From: Campanula takesimana | Lineage: Eukaryota > Streptophyta > Magnoliopsida > Asterales > Campanulaceae | Direction: 5' to 3' | DNA length: 64,000 bases | Assembly: GCA_026119855.1 (NCBI GenBank) | Contig: JAOWBW010000025.1 | Coordinates: 2,542,001 to 2,606,000 of the forward strand | Shown: one piece after another, positions 46,301 to 57,800 of the stretch | Layout: each line of letters opens with the position of its first letter | Numbering within the stretch: the stretch's first letter is position 1 | Notes under the pieces: model-generated | The model's input: the letters and a program-made list of their open reading frames with translations, nothing else | The model's database searches: none | Told to the model about the DNA's origin: nothing | Program-made: the position numbers and the translations under genes

Positions 46301-46596
46301 TAGGAATGGTCAAACCGAATCGGAACCGGAGCAAACCGGCGAATAAATCGGAACCGGAGTAACCGGAACCGCCATTCATTCGGGCCGGTTACGGTTCACA
46401 TAAATGGCGAATCGGACCGGAACCAGACCGAAAATCACTTGTTTTTCAATAATTTTAAAAGGGGTACCGGAACCGTACTGGAACCAGATTTTGGTAACCG
46501 GAACCGGACCCGGGGTAAGCACGGGTCGGTTAAGGGTCACCTATATGCCGAACCGGAACCGGCGATTCCGAACAGAACCGGTTTTGACCATCCCTA
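46301..46596. mobile_element. hAT MITE (296 bp) upstream of UPF0114, with CGGAACCGG repeats
   Basis: The ends TAGGAATGGTCAAACCG and (reverse complement) TAGGGATGGTCAAAACCGG are flanked by exact GTGGCGGG duplications (46293-46300, 46597-46604). The inside holds many AACCGGAACCGG-like subterminal repeats on both strands. Confidence 0.9.
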
Positions 46597-46714
46597 GTGG
46601 CGGGTGGAAAAGGAACGGCTTGTTTTTGTTCGAATGGATGGATAGGGGAAAAATGTGCATGCACATGCACCCAACTTCTTGAACATTTTTATCTTAAAAA
46701 AAATGTTGAAAAGA

Positions 46715-46884
46715 TTGAATAATACTAGGGTCACAAAATCTCACTCACAAAATCCTAAGTGTAGTGATTTTATTGGTGTTTTAAATTAGAGTGTGGCGGG
46801 TCCACTATCGCTACAACCAATAAAATATCGTCACCTCATTGTGTGAACATGATTTTGTGACTTTGATTTGTGCCCTAGCATTGC
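46715..46884. mobile_element. MITE, CTAGGGNCACAAA family, copy 1
   Basis: AATAATACTAGGGTCACAAAATC faces GATTTTGTGACTTTG and TTTGTGCCCTAGCATTG as a terminal inverted repeat. The copy at 47005 is related. Confidence 0.6.
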
Positions 46885-47004
46885 TCGAAAAGATTTTCTT
46901 TTCTTTCTGACACCGTTGTTATGGACAGGTCCCCTTGGTATAATACGGGAAGGGTGGGGGATATACACACCCATCAAATTGGTTACTAGGCTCACTTTTT
47001 TAAG

Positions 47005-47136
47005 AATAATACTAAGGGCACAAAAAATCATAAAACTTTGCTCACAAAATCCTAGATGTAATGATTTATTGGTGTTTTTAATTATAGATTTTGTGAGTAA
47101 GATTTTGTGACATTATTTGTGTCTCTAACATTGCTC
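47005..47136. mobile_element. MITE, CTAGGGNCACAAA family, copy 2
   Basis: AATAATACTAAGGGCACAAA ... TTTGTGTCTCTAACATTGCT, with the shared interior GTAATGATTTATTGGTGTTTTTAATTA in shortened form. Confidence 0.6.
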
Positions 47137-47254
47137 CCACTTTAATATTGGTTACTATGCCCACTTTAATAAGTTTCCCCACAACTCAAAATAATAAATT
47201 TTTAATTTAGTAAATTCACCCACTTTTTCTATCATACCCTTATTTAAAAAATAC

Positions 47255-48330
47255 TACTCCTTCCGTTTCAGATCAATGGGCACAAAAAAATTTAAGCACG
47301 AGAATTAAGGAAAGTCTTAGTGTTGTGAGTATGAAAAGTGAGTAAAAGAGAGAAAGTGTAAGTGATGTGAGAATAAGTAGGTGAGAAATGAGTGGAAGAA
47401 ATAGTAAAGATTCTTTACTATTTTTCAGTGTTCTAAAAAGCGCTAGGCGGGGCCTAGGCGGTGAAGCCGGGCCTAGCGCCTAGGGGCCTAGGCGGGGCCG
47501 AGGATTTACACATAAATTATAAATATTTTTATATTACTCCACTTATATTTTACTTTTTTTATATTTAATTTTAATAACTATTATTTTGAGACGGAGGGAT
47601 AATAAAGTCACAAACTCACAAATATACACAAGACAGACTAAACACAACACTAAGTCTAAGACACGCAGAAAAAGAAAAAAATGGAACACATCCAGCCCAT
47701 TAGTCTACCTAGCCCATAAGCCCAACTCTAACTCTAACATTAACCCTAATATCTCCTTTTCTCTTTCTCTCATTTCAGTCGTCAGTAACCCTCTTTTCTC
47801 ACGTTTTTTTCTTTCTATTTTTCAAAACCGCTCTCTCTCTCTCTCTCTAAAGAGAAGACGACGTCTCTCGTCTTTCTCCTCCCTCTCTCTCTCCATTTCT
47901 TTTTCTCTTTTCTTCTTCTCCACCCATCCGCCGCCACTACCCTTTTCTTCTCCACCCATCTGCCGCCACCAGCCTCTTCTTCACCACCCATCCACCACCG
48001 CTCATCTGCCGGCCAAACTCCGGTCAATTCCGGCCAACTCCCCCATAAAAAATGAAGCTTTTCCTTCGTTTTCTTTCCGATCGGAGTTTCGGCGACCGGC
48101 GACCGCACCAATCCTGCCTAGCCTGCGACGCCGCTTGGACCGCCGAGCCCGCCTAGTCGCCGCCGAGCCCGCCTGACGCCTAAGATGACCGGCTTGGAGG
48201 AAATCGCGGCGGTGGAGTGCCGCCCCGCCTTGGCCGATTTTTAGAACACTGCTATTTTTAGTAATGTGCCCATTTAAATGTGATGCCCAAAAAAGAAATT
48301 TGTGCCAATTGGTCTAGGACAGAGGGAGTA
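47255..48330. mobile_element. Stowaway MITE split by an hAT element
   Basis: The left end TACTCCTTCCGTTTCAGATC and right end TCTAGGACAGAGGGAGTA belong to the AATGTGCAC type (ATGGGCACAAAAAAATTT ... AAATTTGTGCCAATTGG). The hAT element at 47426-48251 sits inside. Confidence 0.8.
47426..48251. mobile_element. Non-autonomous hAT element (826 bp) with GC-rich interior
   Basis: Terminal repeats CAGTGTTCTAAAAAGCG and (reverse complement) CAGTGTTCTAAAAATCGG are flanked by exact CTATTTTT duplications (47418-47425, 48252-48259). Subterminal GCCTAGGCGGGGC repeats are present at both ends. The interior contains a pyrimidine-rich leader-like run and Pro/Arg-coding GC-rich sequence (open plus frame 47586-48176) that looks like a captured gene 5' end or low-complexity DNA. 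No transposase. Confidence 0.85.
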
Positions 48331-48544
48331 TGTGATATTAAAACACCCACTTAATCCATATTTAATTCACTCAAATTCTATTCCAAAGAATACTAATCAC
48401 ACTTATTATTAGGAAATCTATATATATATATTAAAGTTGGTGAGGAGAGTTATAATGTTGACATGTGGAAAAATTATGAAAAAAGCTTGCATATGGTGAT
48501 GCCACATCAATCCTACCAACATAAATATGTGACTTTTCAAATTC

Positions 48545-48865
48545 TTTTTCTTAGCTAATAGTATTAGCTAATACTATTAGTTACTATATAAGGTAACTAT
48601 TATAGTAACTATTACTATTATTAGTAATAGTTAGCTAATACTATTAGTTACTATATAAGGTAACTATTATAGTAATTATTACTATTATTAGTAATAGTTA
48701 ACTATTATAGTTATATAAGGTAACTATTATAGTAATTATTACTATTATTAGTAATAGTTAACTATTATAGTTAACTATTACTAATAATAGTAATAGTTAA
48801 CTATTAAAGTTAACTCTTACTATTATTAGTAACAGTTAACTATAGTAGTTACCTTATGTAGTAAT
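48545..48865. repeat. AT-rich palindromic tandem array (about 66-bp units)
   Basis: Repeated strings such as TTAGTTACTATATAAGGTAAC and TATTAGTAATAGTTAACTAT, and their reverse complements, alternate. The first two full units are about 66 bp. The tract can fold into long hairpins. Confidence 0.85.
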
Positions 48866-49014
48866 TAATAGTATTAGCTAATATTAATATTAAGAAAATA
48901 ATAATTAATTATTAATAGTAAACTATTATTATATTTTATATATTTTTAATTAGAGTTAATTATTAAATAATTACAAAATTTATTAATTAATAGTATTAGT
49001 TAATAATAATTTTT

Positions 49015-49017
<3 letters not shown>

Positions 49018-49064
<47 letters not shown>
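49018..49064. repeat. (AT)n microsatellite
   Basis: Uninterrupted TATATA run of about 45 bp. Confidence 0.95.
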
Positions 49065-49067
<3 letters not shown>

Positions 49068-49181
49068 TAATTATTGCTATTAATAATAGTATTAGTTAAC
49101 CATAATTGTTATATAAATTAACTATTATTAATAGTATCAATTAATAATTATATAATATATGCTAATATTTAGTATTAGCAG

Positions 49182-49479
49182 TACTCACTCTGTCTAAGAG
49201 TTAGAGTTCTACTTTTTATTTTAATATATTCCAAAGAGTCTTTCTCAAATTGACAAATTATAAGAAAAGATGAATAGTGTTTTGGACTATATTTTCTTTC
49301 TAATGCTTCTATAATTACAAAAAGACCCAACTTACTAACTTATATATTGTCCACTTGCACTATGAATTGTGTTTTGGACATCTATATTATCAGCCCACCT
49401 GCAATGTTTACCCATTTTCTATTATTTTTTAATAAGTGTGCATAAGCAAAGTACGACTCTTACTCTAAAAAAGGGAGTA
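49182..49479. mobile_element. Stowaway-like MITE inside the Helitron
   Basis: TACTCACTCTGTCTAAGAGTTAG ... GACTCTTACTCTAAAAAAGG then GAGTA. Confidence 0.65.
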
Positions 49480-49932
49480 TTAATTAATCATAACAGTTAC
49501 TAGATATAAAAATTATTACTATTAATATTATTAGTTAATTAATTTATTATTCTACTAACACATTATATGTACACTATAGACTTTTATATTTACTAATTAT
49601 AATGTGTATATATAATAAAAAATAATTTATTGGACAATAGCTAATATTATTAAGTCAATCATGTATAGAATTAAAAGTTAATTCATAATAATAATAAATC
49701 ATATTTAATTTCAAATTTTAATTATCATAATAAATACAAATTATATGCAACAAAAGCTAAATTTTTTTTAACACAATTGTCCTAAATTTGTATGGAAATG
49801 TTTTAATTCATATACAATATACTTATATACCCAAAAATATTATGTTTTTTTATTAAATAAAAATAGAAAAAAAACAAAATAGCAAAAAACTGACAAATTA
49901 GTTTCCCGTGCAAAGCATGGGTTACCTACTAG

Positions 49933-50524
49933 TGACTATGTAATTCACTCAAATCTATTCCAAATAAAATTAATCACACTTATTATTGGCAAATGACAAC
50001 TTACATGTTTCTTTTTCTTTTAATAACAAAAACTACTAGTTCAACATGATGATCCCAAATAGGAAGTCATATACAGTAATCTTAAGAATCTATAAACAAA
50101 CACAAATTCAAGTCCACAAAAACAGTCCCAAATAAAATTATTCACTCAATCTATTCCAAATAAAATCAAGATTAGCCACTTGGCATAAATTAAAATTATT
50201 ACTCTTAACAGTTTGGTTGATGAGGGATTTGTGCATATGAGGGATGACATCACCTCTTGCAATAGTATCTTTGATCAAGTATCAAGCTCCTCATCTCCTC
50301 AAATAGTTAGTTGCAGATGTCTTAGATGATTCTCTTCACCTTCAGATCTTTGCCCGTTTATGCAATACTGAACTTTGAAGAAACAAAGCTAATTACATGG
50401 ATCCAAGAATGGTAGCCGTTGTCGCACCAACTCGACTGTTGGCTGAAGTCTTGTTTTTCCAAGTGACGATGAATCCTCCCAACTGGGAACTGGAGACCGG
50501 CTCGAGAAGACATGGAGACTTATC
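49933..50524. other. Spacer left of Copia B, with repeated flank sequence
   Basis: AATTCACTCAAATCTATTCCAAATAAAAT-like strings occur at 48364, 49941 and 50140. The first two flank the Helitron. At 50397-50524 a frame beginning MDPRMVAVVAPTRLL is open up to the Copia LTR, but it is too short to assign. Confidence 0.4.
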
Positions 50525-51315
50525 TGTTGGTGTTGTATGCTCTAGGCACGTTTATTATAATAATCCCCGTCCCTGATAATTATGATTAGTTATTAGTATA
50601 AGTTTAATAGATAATCATATGATGATTATGGTGTATGGGATACAATTAAACTTATGGGTAATTGTTGGAGAACAAATACTTGACTGACCCCCGTATGAGA
50701 TTTATGTCATGGTCACAATGTCATAATTAAATCTCCTATAGTTATATTACTGGAATCTCTAGACCGGAGATTATTGCAGTCTTCCACTTGATGAACATTA
50801 CGTTTGACATATTCAAACGTTACCCCTAACCGGGTAGCTATAAAGAATATGATTGGCGTAATCGGAATCATGTAGGGAAGCGTAATAAGTCAATATGGGA
50901 TTTGTTCCTCGTCAAGAGAGATGTTAAGCTTTGGCCACTCGGTGAATGGTATTGATGAAATGCATGGCCGTGCTCAAATAAGATTTGTATTATCAATACA
51001 TTCGGGATCGAGAAAACATTGAACTATGTAAGTTGACCATTGACCATGGCTTACGTTCAATAGACATCGTGAAACAAAGAGATTGTAATATATTCTATAA
51101 AGGATACGAACTTATACAGTTACACTAATTGGGTAGGTATGACGGTTTGCTAGAACCTAATCATATCTTATGGGTTTATACCCATTGCCAATTTAGTGCA
51201 ATCCTAAAGGGTCACACACATTAGAACGAATCTTAAAAGTACTTAAGTGGAATTTTGGGTCGAAGGGCCTTTAAGGAATATTAGGAATTTAGAGGAAGAA
51301 AAGTGAAAAGGGAAG

Positions 51316-51440
51316 GTCCGGTCGGACCTTGTAAAGGACCCGGCCGGACCACTTCATTGCCCCGGGCGGACCACGCACAAGACCCGGTCGGACCTTGTTA
51401 GGATCCGGCCGGACCCTTTGCCATACCCGGGCGGATCTGC
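51316..51440 (+). repeat. CCGGNCGGACC motif array upstream of the TATA box
   Basis: Six copies of RMYCCGGNCGGACC, a near-palindrome, lie within 125 bp, 80-210 bp above the TATA box. The equivalent position in Copia A has GCGCCCGCCTGGTC instead. Confidence 0.9.
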
Positions 51441-51855
51441 AGTCCGGTTTTGACTGGGATTTTCCTAATTCGTTTTCTTGCGGGTTTAGACACTTGTTAC
51501 CTATTTGGAATAGGTGTAACAAGTATATAAACAGCCTCTAATTGTCCTAATCAGTCCTATGCATTGTGAGAGCTTTCAAAGAGTTTGAGAGGTTTAATTC
51601 TTGTTCTAAGACCATAAAAGTGAAGAATAAAGATATCACATATATTCCATATAGTTCATTGTGAAAGCGTGTTTCACAAATTGGTCTAGCAACCAATATC
51701 AAGAGGCTTCTTGATATTCATTCGTGGTGTGGATACCGTTAGAGGGTGAAGCTTATCACCTCAAAGTTCGTGATCGAGTTTCGGAAAAGCTCCACCAAAT
51801 CAAGGTTGTTGATCAAACGCTTCAAGGGTTAGTATTCTAGTATTCATTGTAGATG

Positions 51856-53271
51856 TGTTAGGCCCAATTGGTAGGAAAATAGGCTAGAGGGGGGGGGGTG
51901 AATAGCCTAATTAAAACTTTTTGTAAGAAATACTTTATAAATGCAAAGTCACTTATCAGTTTGCAAACTATTATCAGTAAGCGCAGCGGAGAATATATGA
52001 CTTAGTTTAACTCACACAAAACAGTATATAAAAAGGTTTTGAGAGCTTTGTTGAACACAAAGTAATTTCACAAAGTTCAATGCAGTTTCAAGAGATTGGT
52101 CAATAGAAATTACAATGAATCAGTAAGAACAAGAACAATCTGCCGGTGATAGAGTTCCAACCGGCAAGGACAAAGTAACAAGGGACACAATGATTTGGAG
52201 AGGTTCACAGTGTAAATACTGCTACGTCCTCTACCAAGTTTGGTCAGAACATGGATTTGGGTTAAGAGCACTATTAGATATCCCTTGTCTATTACAAGCA
52301 CGGCTTTGCCGGAAACAAAGACTAAACTCTAGAGATCACTAATGGATCGTGATACAAATACTGACCAAGTGTTTTTGAGCGGCAAGTCCAAGAGAACTTA
52401 TCTCACTCAGGTGGGTGTGTGAATAACTCAAGCAACGTATTCCTTAGAATAACCTAGTTTGGGAATACTTACAATGTTGATGAGTTTGTGCACAAGTGTA
52501 TGTCCTAATAAATGTTCTAATGATTATCTGGACAGAATGTTTGAGCTTCAATGAATGCTCTAAACAATCAACTCTCTTCAATGCACTATTTCACCAACCA
52601 TCTTCAATGATCTAAGTCCTCTATTTATAAGAGGAGTTAATGACTTGAATCTTGTGGAAGAAGTCTTGCAATTTGAATTTCCAGCTGGGTAGTTGAGGAG
52701 CATTAAATGCGGTATCTTTGGCATTAATGGCGAAGATATGTAGTACACGCATGCTTGGAAAAGTCTGATGGGTAAAGACCCCTTTATCTCAACTAGTTAC
52801 CTGCAAAATCAAGTAGAGACAGAGTAGAGCTAAAAATAGCTATGTGTCAGACGGCGCAGAAAGACATGACAGAGATAGATAGCACTTATCAGAAAGTAAG
52901 TACAGAAAGTACAACCGGTAAATGGTAAAGTCAACTTTAAAAGTAGAACAATTAAACCTAGAGATATTCAAGTGAAGAATATCTTGAGTTGATTTATCAG
53001 CAAACTTCAGTCTGTACTTGCTGATAGATGATTTACCGGCAAACTTGAAATGAATGCCCTTGATCGGCAACTTGGATGCTGGTCTGCTGATTTGTTTTCT
53101 GTTGTCCTCTAGCTGGTTTGCCTTGTATTGAAGAGTTGTAAAAACACCTGTGCTGGTCACAAAGAATCCTAAGGGTACCTAAGAAGGTTCTAATGAAAAT
53201 TGGGGGATCGTAAGTGTTAACTATGATTGAGATTAAGCAATTCTATGTCCTAAACATATATTTGAACAACA
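51856..53271 (-). mobile_element. Sirevirus-type solo LTR (1416 bp) in the Copia B LTR
   Basis: Bounded by TGTTAGGCCCAATTGG and TTGAACAACA and flanked by exact AGATG duplications (51851-51855, 53272-53276). It has GAGGGGGGGGGGTGAATAGC, the reverse complement of the tract near the end of the Sirevirus LTR at 17705, and about the same length. On the minus strand a TATA-like TTATAAATAG lies near 52621. CRGCAAACTT motifs cluster at 52985-53110. Confidence 0.85.
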
Positions 53272-53373
53272 AGATGTATTTGTCTTAATCATATGAATGG
53301 ATCTATGGGCTTTGGGTTTCATAAAATTTTAAATGCTTAATTCCGCTGCGCATGTTACTAGGAAACCCAACAG

Positions 53374-53385
53374 TGGTATCAGAGC
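53374..53385 (+). other. Copia B primer-binding site
   Basis: TGGTATCAGAGC, one base after the LTR end, matches initiator tRNA-Met. Confidence 0.9.
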
Positions 53386-54855
53386 CCCGTTCATGTTGAT
53401 TATTTCAATACATAATCATGTTGTATGTATATAAATTATTTATGTGCTTAGCATGATATGAATATTGGGATTATAATGTTTATATGTTATTTGCGTTTAT
53501 GTGGTTTATTGTTTTATAAACTTTAATCGCACTATTCAATCGCAATAAAAATTATGTTGGATTTAAAATTGTTTGGATCATCAATTTTTGATTTGATCAA
53601 AGTTTTGATAATCTAGAGATTCATGAATAAATTGTTTATTCAAGGTTCTGATGTTCATGGTGATTGGATCATCAAGAACACCAAATCCTAATTGAATCGG
53701 GGAAAACAATTTTGAGACAAATTTTGGAACTTTAAAAAATTGATTTTTCTGGAGAGGTCTGACCGGACCCAGACTGTGACCCGGCCGGACCCCTTGGTCT
53801 GGTGCGGGCACGGGGCTGGGGTTCGGGGTGGATCTCAGGGTTTGAATTTCCTATTTGTTTTAGTCTTGCGAATTCTGAGATTGGATCAAGTTTTGGATGG
53901 CTAGCCTACGTTCTCGAGACTGTGTTTCCCAAAATTGATCGCAATCAAAGATAAACGAAGTTAGAATTATGAAGAGTTCATAATTGCTAAAATTAAGAAA
54001 CAAAGTTCTTGATTCAAGTTTGGAGATCCATGTGGAATTATGAATGCAATTGGCCTACGTTCATCGAGACCATCTATTGCTTAGTTTCGGCCACATGGAC
54101 TACTTTCTTGGTTTCTTGAATTAGTGCGGAATTGTGGTTGCCTAATGGCTTAGTTCGGCCGCACTTCTTGTTGTCTTGATTTGGAGATAATAACCAAAGT
54201 TCAAAGAGTCTCATCCTCATAATTATAGAGAAACTAATGACAGATAAATATCATGCTTAAATTAATGGAAATTAATTTAAAGACTAAACTTGATGTGTAA
54301 CATGTTTATCTTATATGATCATAAATGTGTTAAATGCTATATATTTTGAACCTTCATCTAAAATTTAAGTTACGTGCCAACCCATGATTAAAACACTTTT
54401 GGGATTACATGGGTACTTTCATGCGCTCTCTAACCCTCGCGAGGTGTATTGATTTTATCCATGTATGAACACGATGAGTGAAAGAGTGGTTCCTATGCGT
54501 TTAAAGTGGGTTGACTTAATTAGGCTATCAAAAGAGTTTTGGGCCTAAGGCACAGATGAGATTAAAACATGCATGACATAAGATGTCTTGAAATAATCTC
54601 ATAAAAGATCTAAGAATCATATATGATATGATTGATAAGGAGTTATCTACCTAAATAGTTAGTTTTATGCTTCCTGCCCTCGCGGACGTAAAATTAAATG
54701 AAATATGGATCTTAGCCCATTTAAATTATATTATACATCGGATGTATATGAATGTTATATAATTTAGTGGGAGTATTTGTGAAATACTAATATTTATAAT
54801 ATCTTTAATTAAGTTGGTACTTATATGTGATTACATATTTGCATAATTGTAGATA
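53386..54855 (+). other. Copia B leader
   Basis: Non-coding, collinear with the Copia A leader. GACCGGACCC and GACCCGGCCGGACC at 53755-53800 repeat the motif of this element's LTR. No gene. Confidence 0.7.
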
Positions 54856-57800
54856 ATGGCTCAAAATACAAGTTCTTTATCATTGCGATCTATCCTTGAG
54901 AAGGGAAAGCTTCAAGAGAATGGTGCTTACTTCACGGATTGGATCCGAAGCCTTAGAATTGTTCTAAGGCATGAAGACAAGCTGTACATTCTTGATGAAC
55001 CCGTTCTTGAAGATGAACCTGAACTGCCCCTAAGGATGAGAGAAACGCCTACAAGAAGCACAAAAGTGATTCTCGTGAGGTGGGTTGTCTCATGCTTGCT
55101 GCCATGTGTCCAGAGCTTCAGAAGACTCTTGAACACTTGGAGGCATATGACTTGGCTGTTGAATTGAAAAATATGTTTCAAGAACAGGCAAGGCGAGAAA
55201 GGTTCGACACTATAGCTGCTCTGGTCTCATGCAAGATGAGCGAAGGACAGGCTGTGGGCCCTCATGTCTTAAAGATGAAGGCTCACTTTTAGCATCTAGA
55301 GAGGCTTGGCCATCCCATCGATGTTGAGTTGGCCACCGATTTTATTCTTAATTCATTGCCCAAAAGCTATAATCAGTTCGTAATGAACTTAATATGGATG
55401 GCATGGATAAGTCCCTGTCTGAGTTGCATGGGATGCTAAAGACAGCGGAAAGAAAATCGGTAAAGAAACCGCTCCTGTGCTCATAGTGTCAAAGGAAGGA
55501 AAGGGCTCTAAAGGCAAAGGAAAGGGTAAGGCAAAAGTTGTCAAACCCAAGATTAGGAAGTCAACTGTTGCCAATGCTACTGTGGCTAAACCTACTTCCC
55601 AAAAGGATGCAATTTGCTTCCACTGCAATGAGATTGGTCATTGGAAACGTAATTGCAAGGTTTACAAGGAATATTTAAAGAAGAAGAAGGGCAGTGGGAC
55701 TGCATCTACTTTAGGTATCTATGTTATAGATATTCTACTTTCTACTTCTAGTTCCTGGGTATTAGATACCGTATGTGGATCTCACATTTGTTTAAATGTG
55801 CAGGCACTAAGGAATAGGAGGCTACTCAAAGATGGCGAAGTGGACCTGCGTGTGGGGAATGGAGCAAGAGTTGCTGCATTATCCGTAGGAACATATGATG
55901 TCATTTTACCTATCAGATTAATTCTTGTTTTGAACAATTGTTATTACGTTCCGGATTTGAGTAGAAATATTATTTCAGTTTCTTGTTTGGATAATGAAGG
56001 TTATATTTTTCTTATTAAAAATAAGAAGTTTTCTATTTATTTAAATGATATACTTTATTGTACTTCATATTCATTTAATGGCCTTTATGTTCTTGATGTT
56101 GAAAATGAAAATAATGAGAATATTTATAATGTAAATAAGAAATCCAAACCCAATGATGTAAATCATACTTATTTGTGGCATTGCCGTCTTGGTCATATTG
56201 ATGAGAAACGTATCTCAAAACTCCATGGGGACGGACTTTTAGATTCACATGATTTTGAATCATATGAAACTTGTGAGTCTTGTTTACTTGGAAAGATGAT
56301 AAAGACACATTTTACTAAGAGTAGTGAAAGGGTTAGTGACTTATTGGGACTCATACATACTGATGTGTGTGGACCAATGAGCAGCAGTGCTAGGGGAGGA
56401 TATCAATACTTCATAATATCCACTGATGATTTTAGTAGATATGTCTACTTAATGAAACATAAAAGTGAATCTTTTGAGATATTTAGAATATTTTAAAATG
56501 AAGTACAAAACCAACTTGGCAAAACTATTAAAGCACTTCGATCTGATCGTGGTGGAGAATATTTAAGCCAAGAATTTGACAATCATCTTAAAGATTGTGG
56601 AATTGTTTCACAATTAACTCCACTTGGAACACCACAATGGAATGGTGTGTCTGAGCGGAGAAATAGGACTTTATTGGATATGGTCCACTCCATGATGATT
56701 CAAGTTGATCTTCCTTTATCCTTTTGGGGACATGCACTAGAAACTGCTGCTCTTACACTAAATAATGTTCCAACAAAATCTGTTCCAAAGACACCATATG
56801 AGATGTGGAAAGGAAAGAAACTTAATCTTTCTTTTATGAAGATTTAGGGTTACGAGACAAATGTCAAGAGGCTTATTTCTGACAAACTCGCACACAAGTC
56901 TGATAAATGTATTTTCGTGGGATATCCTAAGGAAACTAAAGGATACTACTTTTACAACCGCGCGGACAACAAAGTGTTTGTTGCACGAGATGGTGCTTTT
57001 CTAGAGAAAAAGTTTCTCTCTAAAAGAACCATTGGGAGTAAAATTAGTCTTGAAGAGGTTCAAGAACCAGAAAATTACATGGAACCGATTGTTGGATCTG
57101 GTCAAGTTTCACAAGGAGTTGTGGAACCTAATCAGAATACTCAGTTCCTCGCAGAACAGGTAGGGTGTGATCCGAACCTGATAGATATGGATTTCTCATG
57201 ACGGATAGCAATAAAGTGGAAGTCATAGTTGATGACGAACCTACTTCCTATAAAGAAGCGATGTCCGCTCCTGATTCAGATAAATGGCTTGGAGCCATGG
57301 AATCTGAAATTAAGTCCATGTATGATAATCAAGTTTGGAACTTGATTGATGCACCCGAAGGTGTAAAAACCATAGGATGCAAGTGGGTTTTCAAAAAGAA
57401 AACTGACATGGATGGAAAGGTGAATACTTATAAAGCTAGACTTGTAGCGAAAGGCTATAGGCAAACTCATGGTATTGACTATGATGAAACCTTTTCGCCC
57501 GTAGCAATGATCAAGTCTATAAGAATTTTACTTTCCATAGCCGCATATTTTGACTATGAGATATGGCAAATGGATGTCAAAACAGCGTTCCTTAACGGGA
57601 ACTTACTTGAGAATGTTTATATGACACAACCTGAAAGTTTTGTAAGTCCATAAAATTCTAATAAAGTATGCAAGTTGCAAAGATCCATTTATGGATTAAA
57701 GCAAGCCTCTAGGAGTTGGAATCTTCGATTTGATGAATCAGTCAAAGAGTTTGGCTTCATCAAGAACGAAGATGAACCTTGTGTATATAAGAAGATTAGT

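Larger units (their letters stand above)
48417..49932 (+). mobile_element. Non-autonomous Helitron
   Basis: Starts TCTATATATATATATTAAAG after an A, and ends with the hairpin CCCGTGC-AAA-GCATGGG, 8 bases, then CTAG before a T. These are the plant Helitron termini (5' TC, 3' hairpin plus CTRR, insertion between A and T). The inside holds a palindromic AT-rich array, an (AT)n run and a Stowaway-like MITE. It encodes no Rep/helicase. Confidence 0.8.
50525..53372 (+). repeat. Copia B 5' LTR with solo-LTR insertion
   Basis: Starts TGTTGGTGTTGTATGCTCTAGG and ends TACTAGGAAACCCAACA, matching the reverse complement of the Copia A LTR. Without the insert (51856-53271 plus one AGATG) it is about 1.43 kb. 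The TATA box AGTATATAAACAGCC at 51522 lies below the motif array at 51316-51440. Confidence 0.88.

Noticed and set aside
50397..50524. Host gene exon ending at the Copia LTR
   Set aside because: Only about 43 codons, not recognised, no splice context that can be verified.
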